From Erwinia sp. (lineage in GTDB: Bacteria; Pseudomonadota; Gammaproteobacteria; Enterobacterales; Enterobacteriaceae), in NCBI GenBank assembly GCA_964016415.1, contig OZ024666.1, positions 248,001-312,000 on the forward strand: 64,000 nt of DNA, given 5' to 3'. Under the pieces are notes generated by a model. That model worked only from the letters and a program-made list of their open reading frames with translations, was not told where the DNA came from and did not search any database. The position numbers were made by a program, and so were the translations under genes. Below are positions 43,979 to 54,042 of this stretch, in pieces (the first letter of the stretch is position 1; each line of letters opens with the position of its first letter).

Positions 43979-46255
43979 ATGAGTGATCTGATAACTGACG
44001 GCACAGAACGTCTGCCCCTGCATAAATTTACCGAAGAGGCCTACCTCAACTACTCCATGTACGTCATCATGGATCGTGCCTTACCCTACATTGGCGATGG
44101 CCTGAAACCGGTACAGCGGCGTATTATTTACGCGATGTCTGAGCTGGGGTTGAGTAATAGCGCTAAGTTTAAAAAGTCTGCGCGTACCGTCGGGGATGTA
44201 CTCGGTAAATACCACCCACACGGGGACAGTGCCTGTTATGAGGCGATGGTGTTGATGGCGCAACCCTTCTCATATCGTTATCCGCTGGTGGATGGACAGG
44301 GGAACTGGGGTGCACCGGATGATCCTAAGTCATTTGCTGCAATGCGTTATACCGAATCGCGCTTGTCGAAATATGCTGAGTTATTGCTCAGTGAACTGGG
44401 ACAAGGCACGGTAGATTATGTTGCCAACTTTGATGGCTCGCTGCAGGAGCCCGCTATCTTACCTGCGCGCTTACCTAACATTCTGCTTAATGGCACAACG
44501 GGCATTGCAGTGGGAATGGCGACTGATATTCCCCCCCACAACCTGCGGGAAGTCGCTCAGGCGGCGATTGCCCTGATTGATTCACCGACCACTACGCTTG
44601 ATGCGTTACTGGATATCGTTCAGGGGCCGGATTATCCGACAGAAGCGGAAATTATCACCCCGCGCAGTGAAATCAAAAAAATCTATCAGAGCGGACGCGG
44701 TTCGATACGTATGCGTGCGGTGTGGCGTAAAGAAGAGGGCGATGTCGTGATTACCGCTCTGCCACATCAGGTTTCAGGCGCCCGTGTGCTGGAACAGATT
44801 GCGACTCAGATGCGTAACAAAAAGCTGCCGATGGTGGAGGATCTACGTGATGAGTCAAATCATGAAAACCCTACCCGCCTGGTGATTGTGCCGCGCTCCA
44901 ACCGCGTGGATATGGAACAGGTAATGGCCCATCTGTTTGCCACTACTGACCTGGAAAAGAGTTATCGTGTTAATCTGAACATGATTGGTCTTGATAACCG
45001 GCCAAGAGTTAAAAATTTGCTGGAAATTCTCAGTGAATGGCTGGTTTTTCGGCGCGAAACTGTACGTCGCCGGTTGAATTATCGTCTGGAAAAAGTATTG
45101 AAACGTCTGCATATCCTTGAGGGGTTACTGCAGGCATTTTTGAATATCGATGAAGTGATTCATATTATCCGTCATGAAGATGAGCCAAAGCCGGTATTAA
45201 TGTCTCGTTTCGCTCTCAGTGAAGTGCAGGCTGAAGCCATTCTGGAGCTGAAACTGCGCCACCTGGCCCGGCTTGAAGAGATGAAAATTCGTGGCGAACA
45301 GGATGAACTGGCGAAAGAGCGTGATCGTTTACAGTCAACACTGGCTTCTGAACGAAAAATGAATACGCTTTTGAAGAAAGAGATCGAAGCAGACAGCGCG
45401 AAATATGGTGATGCCCGGCGTTCGCCGTTATGTGAACGGGAAGAGGCGAAAGCAATCAGTGAGCATGAACTGACACCTTCAGAACCCGTCACTATTGTGC
45501 TTTCACAGATGGGATGGGTGCGCAGTGCGAAAGGGCATGATATCGATCCTGCCGGATTGAGCTATAAAGCAGGGGACAGTTTCCGCTGTGCGGCACGGGG
45601 GAAAACCAGTCAGGCAGCGGTGTTTATCGATTCGACAGGTCGTAGCTATGCCATAGATCCCCTTACGCTGCCTTCCGCCCGAGGTCAGGGAGAGCCACTG
45701 ACCGGTAAATTGACCCCTCCCGCTGGTGCAAATGTTGAATGGGTGCTGTGTGAAAACGACGATCAGCCATTGCTGATGGCTTCTGATGCGGGTTATGGTT
45801 TTGTCTGTACTTTCGCGGATCTTATATCGCGTAATCGCGCCGGGAAAGCTCTACTGACGCTGCCAGAAAATGCCCGGGTGTTACCACCTTTGCCGGTGAA
45901 TCAGATGGAGGATAGCCTGCTGGCAATCACCGCAGAAGGAAGAATGCTAATGTTTCCGGTCAGTGACCTGCCACAACTGTCAAAAGGGAAAGGGAATAAA
46001 ATCATCTCTATTCCATCGGCGCAGGCGGCATCGGGAGAGGATAAGCTGGTGTGGCTTTTAATGTTGCCCGCCGATGCGGTACTGACGCTGCATGTCGGAA
46101 AACGCAAATTGACATTAAAACCTGATGATTTGCAAAAATTCCGCGGGGAACGTGGACGGCGGGGAACATTACTCCCACGGGGGCTGCAGCGTATTGATCG
46201 CATCGATCTGGACAGCCGATCTCGCGATGCAGCAGAAAACGACCCGGCATCGTAG
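43979..46255 (+). CDS. parC: DNA topoisomerase IV subunit A
   Basis: 758 residues (E. coli 752; most of the difference is a short insert near the N-terminus). Catalytic tyrosine in [10 protein letters not shown], winged-helix domain, coiled coil and C-terminal beta-pinwheel domain with [13 protein letters not shown] and GDSF-type repeats. The fluoroquinolone-resistance positions S84 and E88 (S80 and E84 in E. coli numbering, [10 protein letters not shown]) are wild type. Starts downstream of the mdaB promoter region. Confidence 0.99.
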   Translation: MSDLITDGTERLPLHKFTEEAYLNYSMYVIMDRALPYIGDGLKPVQRRIIYAMSELGLSNSAKFKKSARTVGDVLGKYHPHGDSACYEAMVLMAQPFSYRYPLVDGQGNWGAPDDPKSFAAMRYTESRLSKYAELLLSELGQGTVDYVANFDGSLQEPAILPARLPNILLNGTTGIAVGMATDIPPHNLREVAQAAIALIDSPTTTLDALLDIVQGPDYPTEAEIITPRSEIKKIYQSGRGSIRMRAVWRKEEGDVVITALPHQVSGARVLEQIATQMRNKKLPMVEDLRDESNHENPTRLVIVPRSNRVDMEQVMAHLFATTDLEKSYRVNLNMIGLDNRPRVKNLLEILSEWLVFRRETVRRRLNYRLEKVLKRLHILEGLLQAFLNIDEVIHIIRHEDEPKPVLMSRFALSEVQAEAILELKLRHLARLEEMKIRGEQDELAKERDRLQSTLASERKMNTLLKKEIEADSAKYGDARRSPLCEREEAKAISEHELTPSEPVTIVLSQMGWVRSAKGHDIDPAGLSYKAGDSFRCAARGKTSQAAVFIDSTGRSYAIDPLTLPSARGQGEPLTGKLTPPAGANVEWVLCENDDQPLLMASDAGYGFVCTFADLISRNRAGKALLTLPENARVLPPLPVNQMEDSLLAITAEGRMLMFPVSDLPQLSKGKGNKIISIPSAQAASGEDKLVWLLMLPADAVLTLHVGKRKLTLKPDDLQKFRGERGRRGTLLPRGLQRIDRIDLDSRSRDAAENDPAS

Positions 46256-46291
46256 CGGGTGTTTTCGGCGTGATGACCACGCCATTATCGG

Positions 46292-46319
46292 GATGAGGGC
46301 GGGCTAACATGCCCTCATC
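46292..46319. terminator. Hairpin between parC and plsC
   Basis: Perfect 9-bp stem GATGAGGGC/GCCCTCATC (46292-46300 and 46311-46319), extended by outer CGGGAT/ATCCCG pairs. No T-tract; it may be a processing or REP-like structure rather than a terminator. Confidence 0.45.
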
Positions 46320-46413
46320 ATCAAATCCCGGGTTGAAATACAGGCTGGGGTGCATTCAGAACGCTTCACTGTGTCAATCAGTGAAGATATCAGTAACCTT
46401 AACTGAGGTTGTC

Positions 46414-47154
46414 ATGCTGGCAATTCTGCGAATTATCGTGTTGGTCATTTATTCACTATTAGTGTGTATTTTTGGTTCACTTTACTGCTTATTTAGTCCT
46501 CGTAATCCACGGCATGTGGCGTTATTTGGCCATCTGTTTGCGCGGATGTCGACTTTGTTTGGCTTGCAGGTCGAGATACGTAAACCTGCAGATGCCGCGC
46601 ACTATCCTAACGCTATCTATATCGCCAACCATCAGAACAACTATGACATGCTCACTGCGGCAAAAATAGTTCAGCCGTCGACAGTGACGGTGGGGAAAAA
46701 AAGTTTATTGTGGATCCCGTTTTTCGGACCTCTTTACTGGTTGAGTGGTAATCTACTGATTGACCGAGAAAATCGTGTCAAAGCGCATGACACAATTAAG
46801 CAACTGATTGATCAATTCAATAAAAAGAAGATCTCTTTCTGGATGTTTCCGGAAGGAACAAGAAGCAGAGGGCGGGGTTTACTGCCATTTAAAACAGGCG
46901 CTTTTCACGCAGCTCTCTCGGCTGGTGTTCCAGTTATTCCTGTCGTTGTGTCTAATACTCATGAAAAAATACATTTAAATCGCTTGAAGAATGGTCTGGT
47001 TATTGTTGAAATGCTGCCGCCAATCTACCCTGCGCAATTTGCTGACCAGTCAGCACGTAAAATGGCAACCTATTGTCGCGAATTGATGCAGACAAAACTG
47101 GATGCGTTGAACGCAGAAGTGGCGGAACGGGAAATGGTGAATAAGCGTAGCTAA
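46414..47154 (+). CDS. plsC: 1-acyl-sn-glycerol-3-phosphate acyltransferase PlsC
   Basis: 246 residues from the ATG at 46414 (TGAGG just upstream); E. coli PlsC has 245. One N-terminal membrane helix, the HX4D catalytic motif in NHQNNYD (about residue 73) and FPEGTRSRGRG (about 148) for substrate binding. It makes phosphatidic acid, the step after PlsY/PlsB. Located between parC and ftsP as in E. coli. Confidence 0.98.
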   Translation: MLAILRIIVLVIYSLLVCIFGSLYCLFSPRNPRHVALFGHLFARMSTLFGLQVEIRKPADAAHYPNAIYIANHQNNYDMLTAAKIVQPSTVTVGKKSLLWIPFFGPLYWLSGNLLIDRENRVKAHDTIKQLIDQFNKKKISFWMFPEGTRSRGRGLLPFKTGAFHAALSAGVPVIPVVVSNTHEKIHLNRLKNGLVIVEMLPPIYPAQFADQSARKMATYCRELMQTKLDALNAEVAEREMVNKRS

Positions 47155-47260
47155 CCCGGTTAGTTAACCCGTATAAACGCCTCTCCCTTTTCCATAATTA
47201 TGATAGCGATGACTAAAATGCAGTCAGTTTCCTGGCTGCATTTTTGATGATGGAGTTTTT

Positions 47261-48679
47261 ATGTCTCTTAGCAGACGGCGGTTTCTTCAGGTTTCGGGTG
47301 CGGCGCTCTGCGTAGGAGCACTGCCTGGAGAGGCTTGCGCGGCAAATCATGAAAATCCATTACCCATTCCTCCTTTGCTTGAGTCTCGCAGAGGGCAGCC
47401 TATTTTTCTTACACTGCAAAAAAGCCATTGGTCATTCACCGGACGAGGGAATAAAGCGCCCGTATGGGGAGTTAACGGTCTCTATCTCGGGCCGACGGTG
47501 CGTGTCTGGCGCGGCGATGATATCAAACTGATTTACAGTAATCGATTATCGGAAGCTGTCGCGATGAATGTCAGTGGCTTGCAGGTGCCTGGTGCTGTAA
47601 GTGGTGGTGCTGCCAGAGTGATGCCTGCCGGAGGCGATTGGGCACCTGTGCTGCCCATCAGGCAAGCCGCTTCAACCTGTTGGTACCATGCTAATACATC
47701 GGGTAAAATGGGCAGTCATGTCTACAACGGTCTGGCGGGGATGTGGCTGGTAGAAGATGATGACAGTAAGAAATTGCTACTGCCTAATCACTACGGAGTG
47801 GACGACTTTCCGCTGATCATTCAGGATAAACGCTTAAACAGTTTCGGTGTTGCGGAGTACAATCCGCCGGAAGAAGGAGGATTCTACGGTGATCGTCTGC
47901 TGGTCAATGGTGTGGAAAACCCTTATGTGGAAGTGTCCCGTGGCTGGGTACGTTTACGTCTGCTGAATGCGTCTAATGCCCGTCGTTATCAGTTACAAAT
48001 CAGTGACGGACGGCCTTTTTATGTCATCGCCAGTGATCAGGGATTCTTGTCGGCGCCTGTCATGGTTTCCCGGCTTTCTTTGGCTCCGGGAGAGCGCAGA
48101 GAAGTCGTGATAGACATGAGTAAAGGGGATGAGGTCTCTGTCAACGCCGGGAAAGCTGCCAATCTGTTTGACCGTCTACGCGGTATTTTTGAATCGTCGG
48201 GACAACTGAGTTCGACGCAGGTGTTGACGCTGCGTCCAACAGGCATGTTACCGCTGGTAACCGAAACTACGCCACCACTGTTGCAAAGTGATTTTATGCC
48301 TGAGGGAAATGCGATACGGACCCGTGAGTTTATCCTTGGGAGCCGTGATCCAGGCATTAATGGAGCTTTATGGGAGATCAACCGTATTGATGTCATGGCA
48401 AAACAGGGCACATTCGAGCGTTGGATAGTCCGTGCCGATCTCCCGCAATCATTCCATATTCAGGGGGTGATGTTTATGGTAAAAAGCGTCAATGGCGCTT
48501 CGGCGATGATGGAAGATCGTGGCTGGAAAGACACGGTATGGGTCGATGGTTATGTTGAGTTGCTGGTATTTATGGCACAAAGTGCAGCTGAAATGTTTCC
48601 TTTTCTTTACTACAGTCAGACACTAGAAATGGCTGACCGGGGTAGTGCAGCACAATTACAGGTTCAGCCGGCAAACTGA
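47261..48679 (+). CDS. ftsP: Cell division protein FtsP (SufI)
   Basis: 472 residues (E. coli 470). Twin-arginine signal (SRRRFLQVSGAALCVG, cleavage near ACA), then three cupredoxin domains of the multicopper-oxidase fold lacking most copper ligands (HYGVDDFPLIIQDKRL, YRQLQ-type region, SFHIQGVMF). It is exported folded by Tat and protects the divisome under stress. Follows plsC by 106 bp. Confidence 0.96.
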   Translation: MSLSRRRFLQVSGAALCVGALPGEACAANHENPLPIPPLLESRRGQPIFLTLQKSHWSFTGRGNKAPVWGVNGLYLGPTVRVWRGDDIKLIYSNRLSEAVAMNVSGLQVPGAVSGGAARVMPAGGDWAPVLPIRQAASTCWYHANTSGKMGSHVYNGLAGMWLVEDDDSKKLLLPNHYGVDDFPLIIQDKRLNSFGVAEYNPPEEGGFYGDRLLVNGVENPYVEVSRGWVRLRLLNASNARRYQLQISDGRPFYVIASDQGFLSAPVMVSRLSLAPGERREVVIDMSKGDEVSVNAGKAANLFDRLRGIFESSGQLSSTQVLTLRPTGMLPLVTETTPPLLQSDFMPEGNAIRTREFILGSRDPGINGALWEINRIDVMAKQGTFERWIVRADLPQSFHIQGVMFMVKSVNGASAMMEDRGWKDTVWVDGYVELLVFMAQSAAEMFPFLYYSQTLEMADRGSAAQLQVQPAN

Positions 48680-48801
48680 GTTCATTTTACCGTAATCTAC
48701 CGTTCAAAATATTGAGTCTGCCACTCACTTCACATTTCTTTGTTTGGCACTGTGCTAGGGTTTGTGACTGATCAACAGGATTGTCACTGCCCTGGCAGGC
48801 A

Positions 48802-48867
48802 AAACCTGGTTGTTCAATACGTTTCGCCGAAAGCGAGTCATCGTATTGAGTGACCAGGTTTTTTTTT
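48802..48867 (+). terminator. Long hairpin with T-tract just upstream of the NagB-like gene
   Basis: Two-part stem AAACCTGGT/ACCAGGTTT (48802-48810 and 48853-48861) and CAATACG/CGTATTG (48815-48821 and 48842-48848), a small internal loop between, an apical loop of about 20 bases, then eight or more T. It begins 122 bp after ftsP and its T-tract ends about 25 bp before the next start codon, so it could terminate ftsP, attenuate the following gene, or end a short independent RNA. Confidence 0.75.
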
Positions 48868-48892
48868 GCTGTTCACTTACAGGATGTCAACG

Positions 48893-49621
48893 ATGAAAAT
48901 AAACTTATTTGCCAGCTCTGAACAACTTAATCAAAATGTGGTTGATACTATCGTGCGGATGCTACCTAAAGAGCAGCAACGATTTAACTTTGCTCCGACC
49001 GGAGGAACTACGCCGCTGTCTCTCTATCCGTTATTGATTCCTCATCTGCGGCAGCATGATAACATCCATTATTACACCCAGGATGAAGTTCCTTTTCATC
49101 CTCATGAGCAGGAGAACGGTGGGATTTTCCGGCATATTGAACGGCATCTCTTCGCACCAGCTGGCGTGCCTGATGAGCGTATTCACGCCTTAACTGGCGC
49201 AAATTACCGTCAGGCGGATCAACAGATAATTAACGACGGTGGCATTGATCTGCTGCTGCTTGGTTTAGGCGGTGATGGACATATTGCTGCAAACTTACCT
49301 GGCACACCTTTTGACAGTGAAGCACACCGTATTGAGGTGGACAGGAGTAATCAGGATATGGTGAATGCTCTGGCGAATGAGGCAGGAAGTAAAGAAAAAG
49401 TGCCTGATGCCTATTTCTCGTTGGGACTGAAGACGATCATGCGAGCCAGAAATATTTTCCTGCTGGTAACCGGTGAGAAAAAAGCCGCCATTCTTTCACA
49501 GGCACTGGAAGGTCCGCTCACTGAGCAAGTTCCTGCCTCTATTTTACGTTTTCATCCTTCCTGTACACTCTTCACTGATGCGGGTGCGGCACAACAGCTG
49601 ACCCGGCTGAACTCGCTGTGA
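48893..49621 (+). CDS. NagB/6-phosphogluconolactonase-family protein
   Basis: 242 residues from the ATG at 48893 (AGGA eight bases upstream; another ATG three codons earlier is possible). The sugar-phosphate isomerase/lactonase fold is shown by FAPTGGTTPLSLYPLL (phosphate loop, about 40-55), TQDEVPFHPHEQENGG (Asp/Glu of the active site) and LLLLGLGGDGHIAANLPGT. The family contains glucosamine-6-phosphate deaminase, AgaI-type enzymes and 6-phosphogluconolactonase; the motif order is closer to the deaminases, but I cannot fix the substrate. It follows the strong hairpin at 48802 and is not linked to other aminosugar genes. Confidence 0.75.
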   Translation: MKINLFASSEQLNQNVVDTIVRMLPKEQQRFNFAPTGGTTPLSLYPLLIPHLRQHDNIHYYTQDEVPFHPHEQENGGIFRHIERHLFAPAGVPDERIHALTGANYRQADQQIINDGGIDLLLLGLGGDGHIAANLPGTPFDSEAHRIEVDRSNQDMVNALANEAGSKEKVPDAYFSLGLKTIMRARNIFLLVTGEKKAAILSQALEGPLTEQVPASILRFHPSCTLFTDAGAAQQLTRLNSL

Positions 49622-50184
49622 TTGGTAAGGCAAAAGGGAGAGGATGCCTTTTACCTCCCTCCCTCATGACGGGATCTGTCAGTGCTGCGAAACAACTGGA
49701 TACCTGGAATTCACCAGGTTTTATCCTCACTGGTTATTTTTACTTTGCGTTATAACCATTAGATTAATTAATTAATTAAATCCATCCAAAAACTATACCA
49801 GTGAGTGGCTGGTCTCTATGCTGTAGTATCAATTATCCAGCCGGGACAGACGTTTAATCTGATAGTACACGGACAATATCGATTATTTTTATGTTGTATC
49901 ATGCAGAGCGTTTATCAGAACAGTATATTATCCAACACCGGGCTGCATGGCGAAAGAGCAAGATAAAAAACTATACTATCTCAAATAAATTTCACCGGGA
50001 GCACAAATATAAAAAAAAGTATGGACCTTTGTTACTACTATTAAACAGAGGGTATATTTGTTTTTGTAAAAATAGTATCTTTAGAAAAAAATAAAATAAT
50101 CTTACAGATTTTGTATTTGCTATTATAGCGACTGGCCAGATAGCCAGCATAAATCTCTTATGATGTTTTGGGTAGGAAGAACGG
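49622..50184. other. AT-rich intergenic region
   Basis: 563 bp with no supported gene. A weak hairpin ACCAG/CTGGT followed by TATTTTT (49713-49742) may terminate the NagB-like gene. Around 49764-49780 the tetranucleotide TTAA/TAAT is repeated (TTAATTAATTAATTAA). The remainder up to the diguanylate cyclase gene is AT-rich without a motif I can name; a 67-codon frame inside it looks random. Confidence 0.5.
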
Positions 50185-51113
50185 ATGATTTTCAACAACC
50201 ACGATAAGCTAATAGCAGGTGCAGAAAAACCGCGAGGTTTTTGTTATCGTGCAATCATTGGTTACAGTAGTGTCGTAACATTATTCATTATCTTGTCCGG
50301 GCTGTCTTCTCATGGCTCTTCCAGATTGACACTCTACTTCATTATTAATCTTTTTACCGTAATTATCTTTACCTGGTTTATCAGGAAATCATTCCAGATC
50401 ATCTCCGCAGCAAGATATGGATTTTTCCTGCGAATCGAACTTTTTTTCTGCTGAATTCAACATTTTCTTCAATGGCAGGTAGCATGAGTCTGCTGGATAA
50501 TGAGGTTAGCTCTTTTTTTTCCGCCTCGTTGTATGTGTCAGGGATATTATTAATCACTTATGCATTTCATAACTTTGTCATCTATGTAAATAAAAGCTAC
50601 AAGTCAGCGGTCGATCTCTCTCTTACTGACGAGCTGACCGGGCTACCTAATCGCCGTCATCTTAACCTGCAGATAATTGCACTGGAAAAAGAGGTGGCTG
50701 TGATTGGTATTCTCGATGTCGATTATTTTAAACAAATTAATGATACATATGGTCATGAAATGGGGGATAAGGTGCTCAGAGAAATTGGACTTATCCTGCA
50801 TCGTTTTATTGATGATAATATTTTCATCGCCCGCTCCGGTGGTGAAGAGTTTTCAATTATCATTACCAATCACCACAGTGCTGATGACATTATCAGGGAA
50901 ATTAAACAGAGAATATCAAAAGAAAATACCCGGCATGTTAATGTCACCGTCAGTATTGGGGTAGCCAATAAACAGGCACACCATTCACCTTCCGTCGCTT
51001 TGACCGCCGCAGATGAGGCACTTTACAAAGCGAAAAGAGCCGGGCGTGATCAGATTGTTTACGCCTCTTACTCGTTGCAACGACCTGTCACGGCTGAATA
51101 CATAAGTCGCTAA
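50185..51113 (+). pseudogene. Membrane diguanylate cyclase (GGDEF) with a single frameshift
   Basis: The first 89 codons encode a hydrophobic N-terminus with two or three membrane segments and stop at 50452 after RIELFFC; the rest (membrane segment, then a complete GGDEF domain) is in another frame from 50448 on. Adding one T to the T7 run at 50441-50447 joins them (ELFFLLNS) into about 309 residues. The cyclase domain is intact: DELTGLPNRR, DVDYFKQINDTYGHEMGDKVL, the active site RSGGEEF, and ALYKAKRAGRDQ. A canonical RxxD inhibitory site is not in the usual position. Would make c-di-GMP if functional. Confidence 0.85.
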
Positions 51114-51128
51114 TTTCTCTTTAGCAGT

Positions 51129-51153
51129 ATCCACGGCAGGTTTCGCCGTGGAT
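51129..51153. terminator. Hairpin between the GGDEF gene and the transaldolase gene
   Basis: 9-bp stem ATCCACGGC/GCCGTGGAT with a 7-base loop in the 50 bp between the convergent genes; no T-tract. Confidence 0.55.
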
Positions 51154-51163
51154 AACCTGCAGG

Positions 51164-52114
51164 TTATAACAGCTCACGGATCATATTTTCCAGTTTTACC
51201 TGATCTGCGGCAAACAGTCTGATTCCCTCTGCCAGTTTATCTACCGCCATGGCATCCTGATGATGTTGCCAAAGAAATTCAGCCTGACTTAAAGGCGTCG
51301 GGCGTGTTTCGCTGACACAGCCGGGTGAGAGTTGTTGTGGTAATGCGGAATTACAGGCGGCGAGCTCATCCAGTAAGGCTGGCGAAATCGTCAGTCTGTC
51401 ACATCCAGCCAGGGCCTGAATCTGCTCAATACGCCGGAAACTGGCGCCCATCACAACAGTTTCATAGCCATGTATTTTGTAGTAGCGGTAGATATCACGG
51501 ACTGACTTCACACCAGGATCGTTTTCTGCCGAATAATCAGATTGGGGGGCATGTTGTTGATACCAGTCATAGATACGCCCGACAAAAGGAGAGATAAGAA
51601 ACACCCCGGCTTCAGCACAGGCCCGCGCCTGAGCAAATGAGAACAGCAAGGTCAGATTACAGTTAATCCCTTGCTGTTCGAGCTCTTCAGCAGCACGAAT
51701 ACCCTCCCATGTCGCAGCCAGTTTAATCAGGATACGTGATGTATCAACCCCGTTTTGCTGATAAAGCTGGATGAGCTTGCGTGCATGAGATACACACATA
51801 CCACGATCCCAGGCGAAACGTGCATCTACTTCGGTAGAGATTCTTCCCGGTACGTAGCGTAATATTTCGCTACCAATATCAACGGCTACCTGATCACATG
51901 CATTGATCAGTTGAGTCTCTGAGCTGCCTCCCTGCTGGCGGGCTTTAGCGATAGCGCCGGCGATTAAGGGCTGATATTGCAAAAGCCGGGCTGCTTTGAG
52001 CACTAATGAAGGATTGGTGGTGGCATCCTGTGGTGTAAATCGTATAATTGATTCAATATCACCCGTATCGGCAACCACCAGAGTAATGGCTTTTAATGCT
52101 TGTAGCTGATTCAT
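51164..52114 (-). CDS. talA: Transaldolase (TalA-type)
   Basis: 316 residues, full length. Class I aldolase barrel with [26 protein letters not shown], the Schiff-base lysine in [11 protein letters not shown] (about 132), [18 protein letters not shown] and [12 protein letters not shown]. It moves dihydroxyacetone units between sedoheptulose 7-phosphate and glyceraldehyde 3-phosphate, making or using erythrose 4-phosphate. Last gene of the minus-strand operon starting with the pdxA2-like gene at 56796 (24 bp after rpiB). In a C4 pathway that produces erythrose 4-phosphate, a dedicated transaldolase would be the exit to glycolysis. Confidence 0.93.
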   Translation of the reverse strand: MNQLQALKAITLVVADTGDIESIIRFTPQDATTNPSLVLKAARLLQYQPLIAGAIAKARQQGGSSETQLINACDQVAVDIGSEILRYVPGRISTEVDARFAWDRGMCVSHARKLIQLYQQNGVDTSRILIKLAATWEGIRAAEELEQQGINCNLTLLFSFAQARACAEAGVFLISPFVGRIYDWYQQHAPQSDYSAENDPGVKSVRDIYRYYKIHGYETVVMGASFRRIEQIQALAGCDRLTISPALLDELAACNSALPQQLSPGCVSETRPTPLSQAEFLWQHHQDAMAVDKLAEGIRLFAADQVKLENMIRELL

Positions 52115-52138
52115 CGTAACCTCCCTGGAGTGAGCAGT

Positions 52139-52596
52139 TCACTCTTTTGCATGCTGATTCTGGTAATAGTCGATACGTTCTACCTTGGCAGCAGAACCGC
52201 CACCTTCATACTCAGAGGCTAACCAGGCTTCAACGATTTTTTTCCCAAGTTCAGCACCGATCACCCGGGCCCCAAGGGTCATTATTTGTGCATTGTTACT
52301 TTTTCGCGCACGCTCGGCCGAAAAAGTATCATGACATTGCGCGGCGCGAATGCCGGGAACTTTATTGGCGACTATACTCATGCCGATTCCTGTCCCGCAG
52401 ATTAAGCTGCCTCTTTCATGAGTGCCTGTTTTTATCGCCATGGCGACTTCATGTGCCACGTCTGGGTAATATTCCGCTTCTGGTTTTTATCACTACTGTA
52501 GTCAACAACTGATACCCCTTTTTCCGTTAAATAACTGACAATAGCGTCACGAAATGAATATGCAGCATCATCTGCACCAATAGCAATTTTCTTCAT
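52139..52596 (-). pseudogene. rpiB: RpiB/LacAB-type sugar-phosphate isomerase, frameshifted
   Basis: The N-terminus MKKIAIGADDAAYSF (start at 52596, AAGGA upstream) and the C-terminal part from EYYPDVAHEVAMAI, including the catalytic-cysteine segment LICGTGIGMSIVANKVPGIRAA, lie in different frames. The shift is near 52476-52483 (one base missing in CAGAAGCGGAA); restoring it gives about 152 residues, the usual length. RpiB-fold enzymes isomerise ribose 5-phosphate, and in tetritol pathways D-erythrulose 4-phosphate to D-erythrose 4-phosphate. Fifth gene of the operon. Confidence 0.85.
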
Positions 52597-52628
52597 GGCT
52601 TTATCCTTCATCATTCAACAATAAATAG

Positions 52629-52970
52629 TTATTTTTCTCCGGGAGAGAGAATTTCAGGTGTTGTACCTGCAAGGTGCACGGTTCCTGCTAAATCAGCCTC
52701 TTCCTTACCATCAAAGCTGAGTGTAATGTGGCCGAGATTTTTTAAATTTTCACTCGCTACATCACCAACGGCTGTAATTGGATAGTTAATATCGTTTATC
52801 TCAATAATCTGCCCGACAGATAATGGCTGCAGTAATGAACTGGCATGGTGTAAAACACAATAATCAGCAATATCGTTCGGGGCCGAAGCCGAAAATAAAA
52901 TTATCTTTCCATCAGAGAGATACTTTTCTACGACTTTCCCCGCACTGATCACTTCCAGCTGATAAATCAT
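52629..52970 (-). CDS. Sorbitol/glucitol-type PTS EIIA (orphan)
   Basis: 113 residues matching the glucitol/sorbitol EIIA family (SrlB): DYCVLHHASSL with the phosphorylatable histidine (H41 by alignment with SrlB), YPITAVGDVASENLKNLGHITLSFDG and LAGTVHLAGT. It would receive phosphate from HPr. No IIC membrane component is present in the cluster; the matching IIB domain is fused to the sugar kinase two genes upstream. It lies 52 bp after the KdgT-type permease gene and 32 bp before rpiB. Confidence 0.9.
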   Translation of the reverse strand: MIYQLEVISAGKVVEKYLSDGKIILFSASAPNDIADYCVLHHASSLLQPLSVGQIIEINDINYPITAVGDVASENLKNLGHITLSFDGKEEADLAGTVHLAGTTPEILSPGEK

Positions 52971-53022
52971 CCTGTCACCTTATTAATTTAATTGATTCTG
53001 GATTCAGAAATATCGGTATGTA

Positions 53023-53988
53023 TTATGTGGATGTGGTAGAGCGGTGATCCCCATTGCCCGCATGAAGGCGTTTATCGAACCAGGCGACGAGAACAGGCGC
53101 GGTAAGCATGGTGATAATACTGACGGTGGCCAGTTGTGCTGTCGCCGCATCCACATAGATAGCGAGTGACGGATCAGCCTGCGCGACCATCGCCGGGGTC
53201 AGTGCTGAACTGGCTGCAGTGGTACCCAATGCCGCACCCAGCGCCGTCTTTTTCTTCAGGAACAAGTTGTAAAGGAAGTAAAATACGATGCCGGTAACAG
53301 CCGAGATGATACCAAGAATAATGCCTGAAAGTCCGGCAGTGAAAACGGTGTTAATACTGGAGTTTGCACCGATGGCGAACGACATGATGATGATCAGCGG
53401 TTGTGCTGAGGCGCACAACTGTTTGAAACGACTGTCAAGATTACCCCACAACATGCCAATCAGTAGCGGGATCAGCATCGAGAGCAGCGCGGCAAAAGGA
53501 ATATTGGCTAACCCACTGACACCAAGCACCATCATGGTGACAAAAGGACCATCTTTAATACAAAATACAGAGATAGCTCCCGTATCGCTGGCATCACCAT
53601 AACTACTGCTCAGCGCAATATAGAGTGAACTGTTAGAACTGGTCAGGCAGGCAACAAAAGCCAGCGTTGAAATTCCCAGGAAACCAACAGGTCCAAAAAG
53701 GGAACCCACTATCCAGACCGCCAGTGCGCCGGCAATACATTTTAACACTAATAAAACCATGCCTTTATAGAGAGGCACTCCTGCCTCTTTTATATTAATA
53801 GAAGTGCCACAGATTAATAAAAATATCCCCATCATCGCACTGGATCCCGCTTTAAAAAGTGCAGTTGTCGGGCCTCCTATCGCTAGTAATTCCGGGAAGA
53901 AGGTATTTATTAATATGGCAACTAACAGAGGGATGATAATTAACCCCCCGGGAATTTTATTCATACCGTCAAAAATAGTAATATTCAT
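53023..53988 (-). CDS. KdgT-family permease
   Basis: 321 residues from the ATG at 53988 (a GTG four codons earlier has no ribosome site). About ten hydrophobic helices, with the family segment MNKIPGGLIIIPL at the N-terminus, GNLDSRFKQL in the middle and AASSALTPAMVAQADPS near the C-terminus, as in 2-keto-3-deoxygluconate:proton symporters. In this cluster it probably imports the C4 sugar acid used by the kinase; related permeases accompany DUF1537 kinases and PdxA2 in other enterobacteria. Confidence 0.88.
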   Translation of the reverse strand: MNITIFDGMNKIPGGLIIIPLLVAILINTFFPELLAIGGPTTALFKAGSSAMMGIFLLICGTSINIKEAGVPLYKGMVLLVLKCIAGALAVWIVGSLFGPVGFLGISTLAFVACLTSSNSSLYIALSSSYGDASDTGAISVFCIKDGPFVTMMVLGVSGLANIPFAALLSMLIPLLIGMLWGNLDSRFKQLCASAQPLIIIMSFAIGANSSINTVFTAGLSGIILGIISAVTGIVFYFLYNLFLKKKTALGAALGTTAASSALTPAMVAQADPSLAIYVDAATAQLATVSIITMLTAPVLVAWFDKRLHAGNGDHRSTTST

Positions 53989-54042
53989 AGAGCTACTCAC
54001 ATGCAGATGTGTTAATTAGTGTTCTCATAATAAGAGAGTTAT

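Noticed and set aside
49891-50094. 67-codon open frame in the AT-rich region before the GGDEF gene
   Set aside because: Lys/Ile/Tyr-rich translation of AT-rich DNA without a start signal or recognisable motif.
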